From Paenibacillus sp. FSL H7-0357 (GTDB lineage: Bacteria; Bacillota; Bacilli; Paenibacillales; Paenibacillaceae): 64,000 nucleotides of DNA. How positions within the stretch are numbered: the first letter of the stretch is position 1; the number at the start of each line of letters is the position of its first letter. Of the stretch, positions 15,491-24,039 are shown in pieces. Location of the stretch: assembly GCF_000758525.1 (NCBI RefSeq), contig NZ_CP009241.1, forward strand, positions 5,518,001 through 5,582,000, in the 5' to 3' direction. Position numbers and translations under genes: made by a program. A model generated the notes under the pieces. That model saw only the letters and a list, made by a program, of their open reading frames with translations, did not search any database and was not told where the DNA came from.

Positions 15491-16402
15491 TTACAACTGC
15501 GAAATTTCGATCAAGGGCTTGAGCTGCTCAATAAGTTCTCTGTCCGCCAGATCATCGGAGAATGCGGTTGCGCTGCCGGAAGCTACTCCTGCACGGAATG
15601 CCTGCAATACATCTCCTGTCAAGGACAATGTGCCAACAAAACCAGCAATCATAGAGTCCCCCGCACCTACCGAATTCTTCACCTTGCCTGCCGGCGCGTT
15701 GGCGCGGAACAGGCTATTCTCTGAAATGAACAGAGCCCCCTCTCCAGCCATGGAGACCAGCACATGCTTCGCCCCGAGCTCCAGCAGCTTACGCCCGTAG
15801 GTAATAAGATCTTCCTTGCTGCTGATTTGAACCCCGAACAACTCTGCCAGCTCATGATGATTCGGCTTAACAAGCAGCGGTCCCAGAGGCAATGCCTGTT
15901 GCAATGCTTGTCCGGTCGTATCAATAACAAATTCGGCCCCGTGCTGCTTGCATACGCCTATCAGCCTGTTATAGAAATCCTCACCCAGCGAAGGAGGAAT
16001 GCTTCCGGACATTATAACGATGTCACCCGCCTGCAAAGTAGCAAGCTTCTGAAGCAGCGCCTCAGCTTCGTTATCACGGATCACCGGACCCGCTCCGTTA
16101 ATCTCCGTCTCCTCTCCGGCTTTGAGCTTGATGTTAATCCGGGTATCATCCGAGACGGATACGAAATCACTGGCAATGCCTTCTTCATGCAGCCAATCTT
16201 CAATATAACGGCCGGTAAAGCCCCCAAGAAAGCCAATTGCCTTGTTCTGGACGTTCAACTGGTTCAGAACACGCGAGACGTTGATCCCTTTACCGCCCGG
16301 CAGCTTCAAATCACGTTTCATCCGGTTCAGGCTGCCAAGCTTTACCTGGTCAACTTCCACGATATAGTCAATGGAAGGGTTAAGTGTCACTGTATAAATC
16401 AT
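15491..16402 (-). CDS. fruK: 1-phosphofructokinase
   Basis: This enzyme phosphorylates fructose-1-phosphate to fructose-1,6-bisphosphate. The 303-residue protein is a PfkB-family sugar kinase with the N-terminal TLNPSIDYIVEVD, the GGKGINVSRVLNQL motif (about residues 37-50) and the C-terminal anion hole NSVGAGDSMIAGFVG with its catalytic Asp. It lies between fruR and fruA, 33 nt after the regulator gene, so the three are read from one promoter. Confidence 0.94.
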   Translation of the reverse strand: MIYTVTLNPSIDYIVEVDQVKLGSLNRMKRDLKLPGGKGINVSRVLNQLNVQNKAIGFLGGFTGRYIEDWLHEEGIASDFVSVSDDTRINIKLKAGEETEINGAGPVIRDNEAEALLQKLATLQAGDIVIMSGSIPPSLGEDFYNRLIGVCKQHGAEFVIDTTGQALQQALPLGPLLVKPNHHELAELFGVQISSKEDLITYGRKLLELGAKHVLVSMAGEGALFISENSLFRANAPAGKVKNSVGAGDSMIAGFVGTLSLTGDVLQAFRAGVASGSATAFSDDLADRELIEQLKPLIEISQL

Positions 16403-16434
16403 GATTATCCCTCATTATTGTGGTTTTCTAGTTT

Positions 16435-17199
16435 TCAAACTAATGTATAGTCCATATCCATCATTTCAAGCTCACGGATAAAGCTCTCCGGCGTTTCCGA
16501 GTCCAGAATGCAATGATCAATTTCCTGCAGATCCGCCACCTTGCAAAAGGATACCTGCCCGACTTTGCTATGATCGGCCAGCAGGATGACCTGCTTGGCA
16601 ACGGAGATCATTTTGCGTTTGGTGGCGGCTTCCAGCATATTGGGTGTGGTAATGCCTTCATGCACATCCAGCCCGTTCGTACCGAGAAACGCCTTATCCA
16701 CCCGAACCATCTCCAGTGACCGCTCCGTCATCGGTCCCACAAAAGCGAGTGTATCCGGACGAAGCATACCGCCTGTGATGGATACTTCGATATTACGGCA
16801 CTCCTTCAGCTCGTTTAGCGCCATGATAGAGTTAGTAATGACCTTAAGATTAGAGAAGGATTTCAGCTCCCTGGCAATCTGCAGGGTTGTTGTTCCTCCG
16901 TCAAGCAGGATTGCATCGCCGTCCTGAATCATCTCCACCGCTTTGCGGGCGATCCGCAGCTTCTCCTCCAGGAACCGGTCTTCCTTGTCCTGAAAGACCG
17001 CTTCAAAGTTGACGCTCTGCAGGGAGACCGCCCCGCCATGCGTCCGTTTCAGCAGCCGTGCTTCCTCCAGCTCTTTAAGATCACGGCGGACCGTCGATTC
17101 GGATACGCCAAGCTGCTGGCTAAGCTCCTGCACCGATCCCCTCGTGTGCTTCTCGACAAACTGCACGATGCTACGTTTTCTTTCCTCTTCAAACAGCAT
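16435..17199 (-). CDS. fruR: DeoR-family repressor of the fructose operon
   Basis: A 254-residue DeoR-type regulator. The N-terminal helix-turn-helix (VQELSQQLGVSESTVRRDL) is followed by the family RTHGGA segment and a sugar-phosphate-sensing C-terminal domain (ILLDGGTTTLQIAREL, then GLDVHEGITTPNMLEA). As the first gene of fruRKA it probably represses its own operon and responds to fructose-1-phosphate. ATG 17199 follows AAGGAGTGA. The target is inferred from the operon. Confidence 0.9.
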   Translation of the reverse strand: MLFEEERKRSIVQFVEKHTRGSVQELSQQLGVSESTVRRDLKELEEARLLKRTHGGAVSLQSVNFEAVFQDKEDRFLEEKLRIARKAVEMIQDGDAILLDGGTTTLQIARELKSFSNLKVITNSIMALNELKECRNIEVSITGGMLRPDTLAFVGPMTERSLEMVRVDKAFLGTNGLDVHEGITTPNMLEAATKRKMISVAKQVILLADHSKVGQVSFCKVADLQEIDHCILDSETPESFIRELEMMDMDYTLV

Positions 17200-17278
17200 G
17201 ACGGTTCACTCCTTAACGGAACAGCGTTACCTTCCGGCTTCTTTAGGATCTGAATTAACAATAATCCTTATACTCCAT

Positions 17279-17318
17279 ATTTTGATCGAATAGATTCCAC
17301 TGCTCGATTTTGATTGAA
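17279..17318. promoter_or_regulatory. Candidate FruR operator: two direct repeats
   Basis: ATTTTGATCGAA (17279-17290) and ATTTTGATTGAA (17307-17318) lie 28 bp apart, about 80-120 bp upstream of fruR. DeoR-family repressors commonly bind such spaced direct repeats. Confidence 0.5.
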
Positions 17319-17356
17319 ATTGACTGTTTGTGATTACTTTTGCTTATTTATGATAA

Positions 17357-17370
17357 TAACAGCGTTTTCA
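17357..17370 (-). promoter_or_regulatory. Candidate cre (CcpA) site before the fructose operon
   Basis: On the minus strand TGAAAACGCTGTTA matches the catabolite-response consensus TGWAANCGNTNWCA at all but one position. It lies about 160 bp upstream of fruR. The rest of the gap 17200-17507 holds the direct repeats above and the promoter of the next gene. Confidence 0.45.
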
Positions 17371-17507
17371 TCATCTGTAAAGCTCCTTTTTCTTGATCAT
17401 ATCTGCTCAAAGCCGGCTGTCTGAAATATCCTCCCGAACGCCTATTTCATCTGCCCGGGGTGTTACATATTTTATAATACATATGGGGAAAAGCGGGTGA
17501 ACAGAAA

Positions 17508-17798
17508 ATGGCCAATAACAAAAACAACTTTGGATATCGCAACCGCATGGGTGTCAGCAATCTGAATAATAATCCCGGCGCCAGCAATCCGGTAGAATCC
17601 GCGGAGCTAAGCGCTGAAGATTATGAAATTATCGCTGCCGGTCTGACCGCTTTGGGAGAAGTATTCGCATTTTTGGCCCTCGTCAAAGCGAAGCAAGTGA
17701 CCAAGGAAACCGGAGGCCAGGTAAATATCGACCCGCTTTTATTCATACAATCCAGAAAAAAAAAAGCGGCCCGACGGAAATCCCGTCCACCGCGTTAA
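17508..17798 (+). CDS. Small hypothetical protein
   Basis: A 96-residue protein that I do not recognise. The first 30 residues are rich in Asn and Gly (NNKNNFGYRNRMGVSNLNNN). A middle stretch DYEIIAAGLTALGEVFAFLALVKAKQ could be a single amphipathic or membrane-associated helix, and the end is strongly basic (RKKKAARRKSRPPR). TATAAT at 17473-17478 and GCGGGTGA before the ATG support expression. The 3' end overlaps the terminator of the convergent stress-protein gene. Confidence 0.6.
   Translation: MANNKNNFGYRNRMGVSNLNNNPGASNPVESAELSAEDYEIIAAGLTALGEVFAFLALVKAKQVTKETGGQVNIDPLLFIQSRKKKAARRKSRPPR
17756..17793 (-). terminator. Intrinsic terminator after the stress-protein gene
   Basis: On the minus strand GCGG...GACGG pairs with CCGTC...CCGC and is followed by ten T. 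It lies about 35 nt past the stop codon and within the 3' end of the convergent small gene. Confidence 0.85.
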
Positions 17799-17829
17799 AG
17801 CTTAATCCATGGCAATAAGTTCTTTCGCA

Positions 17830-18303
17830 TTAGGCAGACCCAAGCGGTATGGCCTGATGCTTTTCAAATATGGCGTTTATCTCCCCGCGAGGTTCTTCAT
17901 TCTTAAGTGTGACAATCACAATAATATGCTCGAGGTCAGCATGTTTGGCATAGGCCTCAGCATCCTCCTTTGGGATTCCGATGCTAATCAGGCTGACGGC
18001 AAGACCGTCGATATCCAGATCAGCTCCAGCCAGCTTCTTCGCTGCAGGCCCCGCTGCCACCGCCGTATCGGACAACATATCCAGCCCTACCCCCAGGCCT
18101 CTCGCTGTTCCGAACAAGCCTGCATTGCCTTCCCCGGCTTCGGGCTTGCCAATCCCTGTATCGTGGCTGATGACCTCCAGCGTATTTTTCTCCTTCGTCA
18201 CAACCGATATCTGCTTCGCTTTGACTCCGAGCTCCTGCACCGCCTCTATCGCCAGTATTGCATCGCTCCGGTGCCCGAATATTCCTACAACCAGCATAGT
18301 CAT
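17830..18303 (-). CDS. General-stress-protein-17M/YflT-like protein
   Basis: A 157-residue cytoplasmic protein. It opens MTMLVVGIFGHRSDAILAIE, has a glycine- and alanine-rich middle (GTARGLGVGLDMLSDTAVAA) and a second alpha/beta unit (VSLISIGIPKEDAEAYAKHA), the pattern of the low-temperature-induced or general-stress 17M proteins (YflT, heat-induced stress protein). I start it at ATG 18303, seven nt after GGAGGG; the open frame extends further upstream without a ribosome site. Its molecular role is unknown. Confidence 0.7.
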   Translation of the reverse strand: MTMLVVGIFGHRSDAILAIEAVQELGVKAKQISVVTKEKNTLEVISHDTGIGKPEAGEGNAGLFGTARGLGVGLDMLSDTAVAAGPAAKKLAGADLDIDGLAVSLISIGIPKEDAEAYAKHADLEHIIVIVTLKNEEPRGEINAIFEKHQAIPLGSA

Positions 18304-18467
18304 ATGACATCCCTCCTGTTTAAGCGATATTAACCGCCACCTTTGCGGCTTGAACCGGCCGGCCGGTTGTCCTGGTTCCGGATAAACTTGAATCAAACTC
18401 TCGTATATCGGTTATAAAGATAGAATCGGGTTTAGATTTACCGCGATTTTAATGTACTATTAGTATA

Positions 18468-18483
18468 TTGGTAGATCTACCAA
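18468..18483. promoter_or_regulatory. Perfect 16-bp palindrome upstream of the PerM-type gene
   Basis: TTGGTAGATCTACCAA is perfectly self-complementary and lies about 55 bp before the ATG of the AI-2E-family transporter gene. It has the size of a repressor operator; no local regulator is an obvious partner. Confidence 0.45.
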
Positions 18484-18536
18484 TGATCCTGATGCTGATA
18501 CATACAGGCATTATTTAGAATGAAGGGGAGGCTGCT

Positions 18537-19637
18537 ATGCTACAAAGCAAGTATTTTCGAACATGCCTAGCCATTATCGCCTTTCTGACGATTCTGTATC
18601 TGGGCTCCAAAGTTATTTTTCTGTTCACTCCTGTGGTGGCGATCCTGAATCTGCTGCTTGTGCCGATGATGCTGTCCGGATTCATGTATTACCTGCTGCG
18701 GCCGCTGGTCTCATTCCTGGAGCGCCATAAACTGGGACGCGGATTATCCATCCTGCTGATCTATCTTGTCGCTGTGGGACTATTCATCCTGTTCTGGGTG
18801 CTGGTCTGGCCGACACTTCGTGAACAGATTCAGAACTTTATTGACAACACCCCTTACCTGGTTCAGGGAATGCAGGATCAGTTCAACAAGCTGCAGAATG
18901 ATCCTTCATTATCAAGATTCTTCAAAGGGGATACCGACGTGGCCGCCCGGCTCTCAGGATATTTGAACGATGGGATTACCTGGGTCACCAATTCGATGAC
19001 CAATCTTATCGGTGTCATTTCAAGCATTGTAGTGGTCATCGCCACTTTGCCGATTATTCTTTATTACATGCTGAAGGACGGACACAAGCTGTCCCCTATT
19101 CTGCAGAGCCTGATTCCGAAAAAGTACCGCAAGGAAGGCCAGGAAATGCTGAAGGATATCGACAGCGCACTCAGCGGTTTTATCGTGACCCGGGTACTGC
19201 TCAATGTTGTGCTGGGAATTATGCTCTATATCGGCTTTCTGATTATTGGATTGCCCTATTCGCTCCTGCTCGCCGTAATTTCCATACCGCTTAATTTCAT
19301 TCCTTATGTCGGTTCTCTGCTGGCGGCAATCCCGGTAGTCATTGTGGGATTCATTGATTCGCCATCCATGGCGATTTGGTCTTTGGTCATTATTGTGGTC
19401 GCCCAGCAAATTCAAGATAATGTGCTTTCTCCGATTATTTACGGCAAGTCGCTGGATGTTCACCCGCTCACGACGGTACTCCTTGTGCTGATCGGCGGAG
19501 ATTTCTTCGGCATCATCGGTGTGCTGATTGCTCTTCCCGTGTATATGATTATCAAAATCATATTCCTGCGAATCTATGAGATTATCATCGCGGAACGTGT
19601 TGAAGAGGTTGAGGTCATCAAGGAAGAACAGCTATAG
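18537..19637 (+). CDS. AI-2E / PerM-family membrane transporter
   Basis: A 366-residue protein with about seven to eight membrane spans and the central coiled region of the family (roughly residues 95-160). The C-terminal signature IPLNFIPYVGSLLAAIPVV and VVAQQIQDNVLSPIIYGKSL are typical of PerM/YdbI/TqsA proteins. Members export autoinducer-2 or act as Na+/H+ antiporters, so the substrate is uncertain. AAGGGGAGG precedes the ATG. It is a single gene closed by a bidirectional terminator. Confidence 0.88.
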   Translation: MLQSKYFRTCLAIIAFLTILYLGSKVIFLFTPVVAILNLLLVPMMLSGFMYYLLRPLVSFLERHKLGRGLSILLIYLVAVGLFILFWVLVWPTLREQIQNFIDNTPYLVQGMQDQFNKLQNDPSLSRFFKGDTDVAARLSGYLNDGITWVTNSMTNLIGVISSIVVVIATLPIILYYMLKDGHKLSPILQSLIPKKYRKEGQEMLKDIDSALSGFIVTRVLLNVVLGIMLYIGFLIIGLPYSLLLAVISIPLNFIPYVGSLLAAIPVVIVGFIDSPSMAIWSLVIIVVAQQIQDNVLSPIIYGKSLDVHPLTTVLLVLIGGDFFGIIGVLIALPVYMIIKIIFLRIYEIIIAERVEEVEVIKEEQL

Positions 19638-19684
19638 CAGCTGTTGGTTAGGCTAACTTCTCATATAGGCCCCTGAAACAAAAC

Positions 19685-19734
19685 AAAAAACAGCTGCGCC
19701 ATCCTTAATCGGGAGGGTGCAGCCGTTTTTTGTT
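19685..19734. terminator. Bidirectional terminator
   Basis: A stem (AAACAGCTGCGCCATCC with GGAGGGTGCAGCCGTTT, a few mismatches) is flanked by A-rich sequence on the left and TTTTTTGTTTT on the right. It serves the PerM-type gene and the convergent gene at 19744. Confidence 0.8.
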
Positions 19735-19743
19735 TTGTCTTGC

Positions 19744-20148
19744 TCAGCCCCGCAGGGAGCGGACGACAAAGATGTGTGTGCCTTTCATCAGATTCTGCCC
19801 GTCCACCAGGGTAACCGAACCTTTGGTATGCGAAGCTATAGTTGTATTAAAAGCAATCAGCTGATCACCTTTCCACACGGTTACTGCTGATTTAAAATAA
19901 ACTGCGTTATCGAACTGCTGGCGCTCTCTCATGACATATCCAACGGAATGAAGAACCGGGGGCAAGGCTCTCTCTTTGGGAGCCAGAGCCTTAATGAACA
20001 CAATGTCACGAAAAGGTACAGCAATTTCCTGATGGCCGATCACGGCCACCGAAGCGGCTGGATCCCATTTGCGCAGAACGCCCTTCATAATGGTGTAGGG
20101 CTCTTCCCCGCAATACATAATGACCGGTCTGCCAACCCAATGCTTCAT
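19744..20148 (-). CDS. Hypothetical protein (134 aa)
   Basis: I do not recognise this family. The 134 residues have no signal peptide and no membrane span. Predicted content is mostly beta (GRPVIMYCGEEPYTIMKG, ASVAVIGHQEIAVPFRDIVF), reminiscent of small SH3-like or YolD-like barrels, followed by a second beta-rich half ending GTHIFVVRSLRG. GGGGGTGGAGC precedes ATG 20148. It lies 30 nt after ung in the same direction, so co-transcription with ung is possible. Confidence 0.6.
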   Translation of the reverse strand: MKHWVGRPVIMYCGEEPYTIMKGVLRKWDPAASVAVIGHQEIAVPFRDIVFIKALAPKERALPPVLHSVGYVMRERQQFDNAVYFKSAVTVWKGDQLIAFNTTIASHTKGSVTLVDGQNLMKGTHIFVVRSLRG

Positions 20149-20179
20149 TGCTCCACCCCCTTCGCTGTGTCCGTGCTAC

Positions 20180-20848
20180 CTATACATTCGGTATGGACCA
20201 ATCTATTCCTCTAAGACCATGTGACTCCAGATACTGATTGGCTCTGGAGAAGGGGCGGCTGCCCAGAAAGCCGCGATGTGCCGAGAACGGACTCGGATGC
20301 GGTGACTGAATCACCATATGCCGGTCCCGGTCGATATAAGCCCCTTTTTGCTGAGCATGGCTTCCCCACAGAATAAATACCATCGGCTCCGTCCGTTCAT
20401 TCAGCTTCTCCATGATGGCGTCAGTGAAAGTCTCCCAGCCTAGCCCCTTATGTGAATTGGGCTGGCCTTCGCGCACAGTCAGCACTGCGTTCAGCATGAG
20501 GACACCCTCTTCGGCCCAGTGCAGCAGTGAGCCGTGGTTCGGAACCGGCAGCCCGGTATCCGTATGGAGCTCCGCATAAATATTGCGCAGCGAAGGCGGA
20601 ATACGCACCCCGGGCTTCACTGAGAAGCTTAACCCGTGAGCTTGTCCCGCACCATGATAAGGATCCTGTCCCAGAATAACCACCCGGGTCTTGCTGTAAG
20701 GTGTCAGCTTGAGCGCCGAGAACAACAGCTCTTTAGGCGGATAAACTGTATGTTGTTTATATTCACCCGCAAGCGTGTAGCGTAGTTCCTGAAAGTAGGA
20801 CTTTGTTGTTTCCTCCTGCAATACCTCATCCCAATCGTTGCCGAACAT
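20180..20848 (-). CDS. ung: Uracil-DNA glycosylase (family 1)
   Basis: This enzyme cuts uracil from DNA as the first step of base-excision repair. The 222-residue protein is complete, with the water-activating loop GQDPYHGAGQAHGLSFSV (catalytic Asp near residue 62), LLLNxVLT-type segment MLNAVLTVREG, and the DNA-intercalation loop HPSPFSAHRGF (conserved His near residue 185). ATG 20848 follows AGGAGAACGGGG. Confidence 0.95.
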   Translation of the reverse strand: MFGNDWDEVLQEETTKSYFQELRYTLAGEYKQHTVYPPKELLFSALKLTPYSKTRVVILGQDPYHGAGQAHGLSFSVKPGVRIPPSLRNIYAELHTDTGLPVPNHGSLLHWAEEGVLMLNAVLTVREGQPNSHKGLGWETFTDAIMEKLNERTEPMVFILWGSHAQQKGAYIDRDRHMVIQSPHPSPFSAHRGFLGSRPFSRANQYLESHGLRGIDWSIPNV

Positions 20849-20965
20849 CCCCGTTCTCCTTCCGGTCTTTCACGTAATCATTATTCATTACCTGTTATTA
20901 CCCATAATATAAGGCTGGCTTACGCACTCCAGTGGCAGGGCAGCTCTAAAGCTGGGTTGCCAGGG

Positions 20966-21634
20966 CTATTTCCGCCCGTAATCCGCTTTGATCTCGCCCC
21001 ACTCTTTGGTCTGCCATTTCAGCAGCTTGTTGTCATAAGTATTGCTCTGCAGCCAACGCTCGGCGCGGTCAATCAGTATCCAAATCTCCTCTGTAGAGGC
21101 ATCTCTAGGCAGAGTCGTGGCCACCTTTTTCTGCTTGACCCATTTCATCGCGTTCACTGAATCACTGTAAACCGTCCTGCTGCTGCCCTCTTTCTTCAGC
21201 AGGGCCAGCGCATGAACAATTGCCAGAAATTCTCCCAGATTATTCGTACCTTTCTTAATGGGTCCGCAGCTGAATATAATGTCGCCGGTCTGAGTGTCCA
21301 CACCCTTGTATTCTACCGGTCCCGGATTGCCCCGTGTGCCGACATCAACGGATATGCTGTCATAGTCTATCTCTGCCGAGGTTTCTACACTAGCGCTCCG
21401 TCCCCGTGAGGCAGCCGGTTTCCCCTTTGTGCTACCGGAAGCAGATGAGGATGCCCCCGTTCCCCAATTCCCCTTCCAGCCAGCTTTGTACGCTGCGTCT
21501 GCGGCAGCTCTGGATTCATAGGACTTGTATTTCGCTCCGGTGTAATGATCCGTCTGGGCTTGGCATTCTGCCCATGTACCATACACTCCCGGCTGTTTGC
21601 CTTCCCATACTACATAAAATTTCTGCTTAGCCAT
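20966..21634 (-). CDS. RNase H-like protein with N-terminal viroplasmin domain
   Basis: This protein cuts the RNA strand of RNA-DNA hybrids. The 222-residue protein opens with a viroplasmin (RNase H1 N-terminal hybrid-binding) domain: KFYVVWEGKQPGVYGTWAEC and VKGYSGAxFKSF-like GAKYKSYESRAAADAAY. A low-complexity linker (about 58-85) leads to the RNase H domain, where all four acidic residues can be placed: Asp in SVDVGTRGNPG, Glu in NNLGEF, Asp in YSDSVNAM and Asp in IKADY. The position of the fourth, near the C-terminus, is normal. Confidence 0.88.
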   Translation of the reverse strand: MAKQKFYVVWEGKQPGVYGTWAECQAQTDHYTGAKYKSYESRAAADAAYKAGWKGNWGTGASSSASGSTKGKPAASRGRSASVETSAEIDYDSISVDVGTRGNPGPVEYKGVDTQTGDIIFSCGPIKKGTNNLGEFLAIVHALALLKKEGSSRTVYSDSVNAMKWVKQKKVATTLPRDASTEEIWILIDRAERWLQSNTYDNKLLKWQTKEWGEIKADYGRK

Positions 21635-21784
21635 GGTACAGACCTTCCTTCGCGTAAAAATTCATCAGAAGAATATTGTAATCCAAACTGCGGCCATATT
21701 GAAGCCAAATTATATTCAGAGCCTGTTGCCGCTCAAAAATCTGCGGATATTTGACCCGGCACAAGCTCATACTATACGAGAAGT

Positions 21785-22360
21785 TTAATCGAGCACCACA
21801 AGCGTAGTATCTATAATCCCTTGTAGTTTGTCTACATCCCTGGTTGTTTTGACCATTACCCGCAGTCCTACCAGCGCGTTGTGCAGATATGCCGCCAGAT
21901 CCGACGCCGGACGGCGTCTGGAGATTTCACCGCTTGCCTGGCCATCCAGCAGCAATTTCTCAATAAGCTGCTCTGTATCCAGGAACGCTTCATTCACTCT
22001 GGCTGCTGCCTCGGGATCATGATAGGACAGCTCAACCGCAGTGTTCACAAGCAGGCAGCCCTTCGGGTCCATTTCTGCCATCTGAAGAATCAGTTCAAAC
22101 AGTTGACGAATTGCCCCTTTTGCTGAGGCCGCTTCCTTCACCTGTTCTTCCATCTTGGCTGAGGTATTCTGCACATACCGGTCTATAGCTTTCATATATA
22201 AAGTATGCTTGTCGCCAAAAGTATCATACATGCTGCGCTTATGAATTCCCATTCCGGTCACCAGGTCCTGCATGGAGGTTTTCTCATAGCCCTGCTGCCA
22301 GAAAACATTCATGGCTTTACCGAGTACATTGTCGATATCGAACTCTTTGCTTCTTGCCAT
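21785..22360 (-). CDS. TetR/AcrR-family transcriptional regulator
   Basis: A 191-residue repressor. The N-terminal helix-turn-helix (GYEKTSMQDLVTGMGIHKRSMYDTFGDKHTLYMKAI) is followed by a TetR_C_16-like ligand domain. I start it at ATG 22360, seven nt after GGAG; two more ATGs directly upstream give one or two extra Met. A palindrome around CGATCG in its upstream region may be its own operator. No neighbouring pump is present, so its target is unknown. Confidence 0.85.
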   Translation of the reverse strand: MARSKEFDIDNVLGKAMNVFWQQGYEKTSMQDLVTGMGIHKRSMYDTFGDKHTLYMKAIDRYVQNTSAKMEEQVKEAASAKGAIRQLFELILQMAEMDPKGCLLVNTAVELSYHDPEAAARVNEAFLDTEQLIEKLLLDGQASGEISRRRPASDLAAYLHNALVGLRVMVKTTRDVDKLQGIIDTTLVVLD

Positions 22361-22394
22361 CATCATGCTCCTCTCTGGGTCGATTTTACCATTT

Positions 22395-22412
22395 ATAGAA
22401 CGATCGGTAAAT
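22395..22412. promoter_or_regulatory. Candidate TetR operator
   Basis: TATAGAACGATCGGTAAA is an imperfect palindrome centred on CGATCG, about 40 bp upstream of the TetR start. This core (ACCGATCGGT-like) is common for regulators of this subfamily. The binding is inferred. Confidence 0.4.
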
Positions 22413-22521
22413 ATAATGTAGGAAATGTGAATTCCATCGCAATATTTCCGCACTAATCATTCTACATTAATTTTGAAAGAACATACCACAAAGTCACACA
22501 CACCATAAGGAGGTTCTTTAG

Positions 22522-23076
22522 ATGGGAAAGATTGCAGGCCTGGCCGCAGTATTCGCTTTGACCCTACTCGTAGGATGCGGTAACTCGAACAACAATAATG
22601 CGGCAAATCCAAATACGTCCGCAAACGGCAATACCAATGTTACGGAAACCACTGACGCTGTTACCTCAGCATCCGTAGTTAACAATGGAGAGGATTTCAA
22701 AAAAGCGATCAGCAAAGACGGAACCTGGATTGCCGCAACCTTGAATGACCTTACGTTCACCGAAGACCTCGTTGTGGACGGCCAGTTCATCAACAAGGAA
22801 GAACCGGCGCGCAAAATCGCCCTCTATACCCAGGATGCGGAGCACAACATCACTAACTCGTTCATACTGACTGCTCCCAAAATCACCATTAAGAGTGAAA
22901 ATGCCCGGATTCAGGGCGGTACTTTTGTCGGGGACGTTTATGTGGAGGCGGACGGCTTCAGCGTTGTGAATGCCACCATCAAGGGCAACGTCTATTTCGC
23001 GAATGCTCAATATCAATCCACCTTCGACTCATCAGATCAGGGCATTGTATCCGGCGTCACAGAAGTGAAGAAATAA
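22522..23076 (+). CDS. Secreted lipoprotein, polymer-forming-like C-terminal half
   Basis: A 184-residue lipoprotein. The signal peptide ends in the lipobox LLVGC (Cys19), so the mature protein is anchored to the outer face of the membrane. An Asn-rich linker (about 20-50) follows, then a beta-strand-rich domain whose repeated turns (TIKSENARIQGGTFVGDVYV, FSVVNATIKGNVYFANA) resemble a short right-handed beta helix. ATAAGGAGG precedes the ATG. No function is known; a strong terminator follows. Confidence 0.7.
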   Translation: MGKIAGLAAVFALTLLVGCGNSNNNNAANPNTSANGNTNVTETTDAVTSASVVNNGEDFKKAISKDGTWIAATLNDLTFTEDLVVDGQFINKEEPARKIALYTQDAEHNITNSFILTAPKITIKSENARIQGGTFVGDVYVEADGFSVVNATIKGNVYFANAQYQSTFDSSDQGIVSGVTEVKK

Positions 23077-23205
23077 ACCGTGGGGAGCTTGATTGCCGGC
23101 AATCACGATATCCGCAGCCTTGCTGAATACACTCTCTGGCGGACTGCGGAGTTATGTCGTCGGAATGGCCGGCAATATAACGGACTAATTTCCGTCCGAT
23201 CGCAG

Positions 23206-23256
23206 GGGGTGTCCCAAAAGCCGTGAAATGGCTGCTTGGGACACCCCTCGTTTTTT
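23206..23256 (+). terminator. Intrinsic terminator after the lipoprotein gene
   Basis: GGGGTGTCCCAA (23206-23217) pairs perfectly with TTGGGACACCCC (23236-23247), followed by TCGTTTTTT. Between the lipoprotein stop and this hairpin lies a 14-bp palindrome GATTGCCGGCAATC near 23091. Confidence 0.9.
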
Positions 23257-23329
23257 GAGCAGGTAGTAGGAATATCTACTTATGGGATAGCCCTGTGTTT
23301 ATTACTAATTCCGCATATCCCTTCTCCAC

Positions 23330-23881
23330 TCAGTCATATCCGCCCACCGCTTCAGGCATCTCCAGATATTCCGCTTTTTTCTTGACGAGTTCAAAGATAT
23401 AGCTTCTTATTTCCTTCAGCTTTTTGGCATCTTCGGTGACCTCGCATTTTTCCTCGGACCATTCCAGTGTTTGCTCTTCTCCATTCAGCCTTATCTGCCA
23501 ATGCTCTTCATCATAGGGTGTCTGGTTGCAGTTTTGCCTCGCCGGTTCCAGCTTCAGCTCACCCATTACATCAATATCCCGCAGGCGGGTATAGATGTCC
23601 GCCATTTCGCTCCCGGTAAACGTCAGATCCGCAGTTGCCTCACCTTGGGTCACCAAATCCTTGGTTACGGTGCCCTCAAAGGTATTAATTTCATTCTTCC
23701 CGGTAATTCCGAAACGGACAGAGAAGGCAAAATCCTCCGGCATCACTTCAGGCATACGGTGGTCAGGCCTCTGCATTGGAGCTGCAGACTGTGTAGTGCT
23801 TCCGTTTCCTCCATCCGTGCTTTCACACCCTGCAAGCAGCAGAACCAGCAGCAGCGGCAGACAGGCCAGCAGCTTAAACAT
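23330..23881 (-). CDS. Lipoprotein of unknown function
   Basis: A 183-residue lipoprotein with signal peptide MFKLLACLPLLLVLLLAGC (lipobox LLAGC, Cys19). A Ser/Gly/Gln linker leads into a compact domain containing FSVRFGITGKNEINTFEGTV and a charged C-terminal helix. I start it at ATG 23881, eight nt after AAAGGAGG; ATG 23887 is too close to the ribosome site. I do not recognise the family, although the domain looks like small secreted proteins of Bacillales that monitor ion or protease status. The function is unknown. Confidence 0.65.
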   Translation of the reverse strand: MFKLLACLPLLLVLLLAGCESTDGGNGSTTQSAAPMQRPDHRMPEVMPEDFAFSVRFGITGKNEINTFEGTVTKDLVTQGEATADLTFTGSEMADIYTRLRDIDVMGELKLEPARQNCNQTPYDEEHWQIRLNGEEQTLEWSEEKCEVTEDAKKLKEIRSYIFELVKKKAEYLEMPEAVGGYD

Positions 23882-23975
23882 CTTCATTTCCTCCTTTGGC
23901 GGTTTCCCGCGCTTGCTCCATTTCTTTCTAAACGATGATAACACTCCAATATGTTGCAGATAGGCTGCCGAAAAC

Positions 23976-24011
23976 TAGAAAAAGATACCATCCGCGTGGG
24001 ATCGTATCTTT
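23976..24011 (-). terminator. Intrinsic terminator after the GNAT gene
   Basis: On the minus strand AAAGATAC (24004-24011) pairs with GTATCTTT (23981-23988), with an inner ATCC/GGAT helix, then TTTTTC follows. It lies 28 nt past the acetyltransferase stop. Confidence 0.8.
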
Positions 24012-24039
24012 GTAAATGCTGTACTCAGAGAACACTTGC

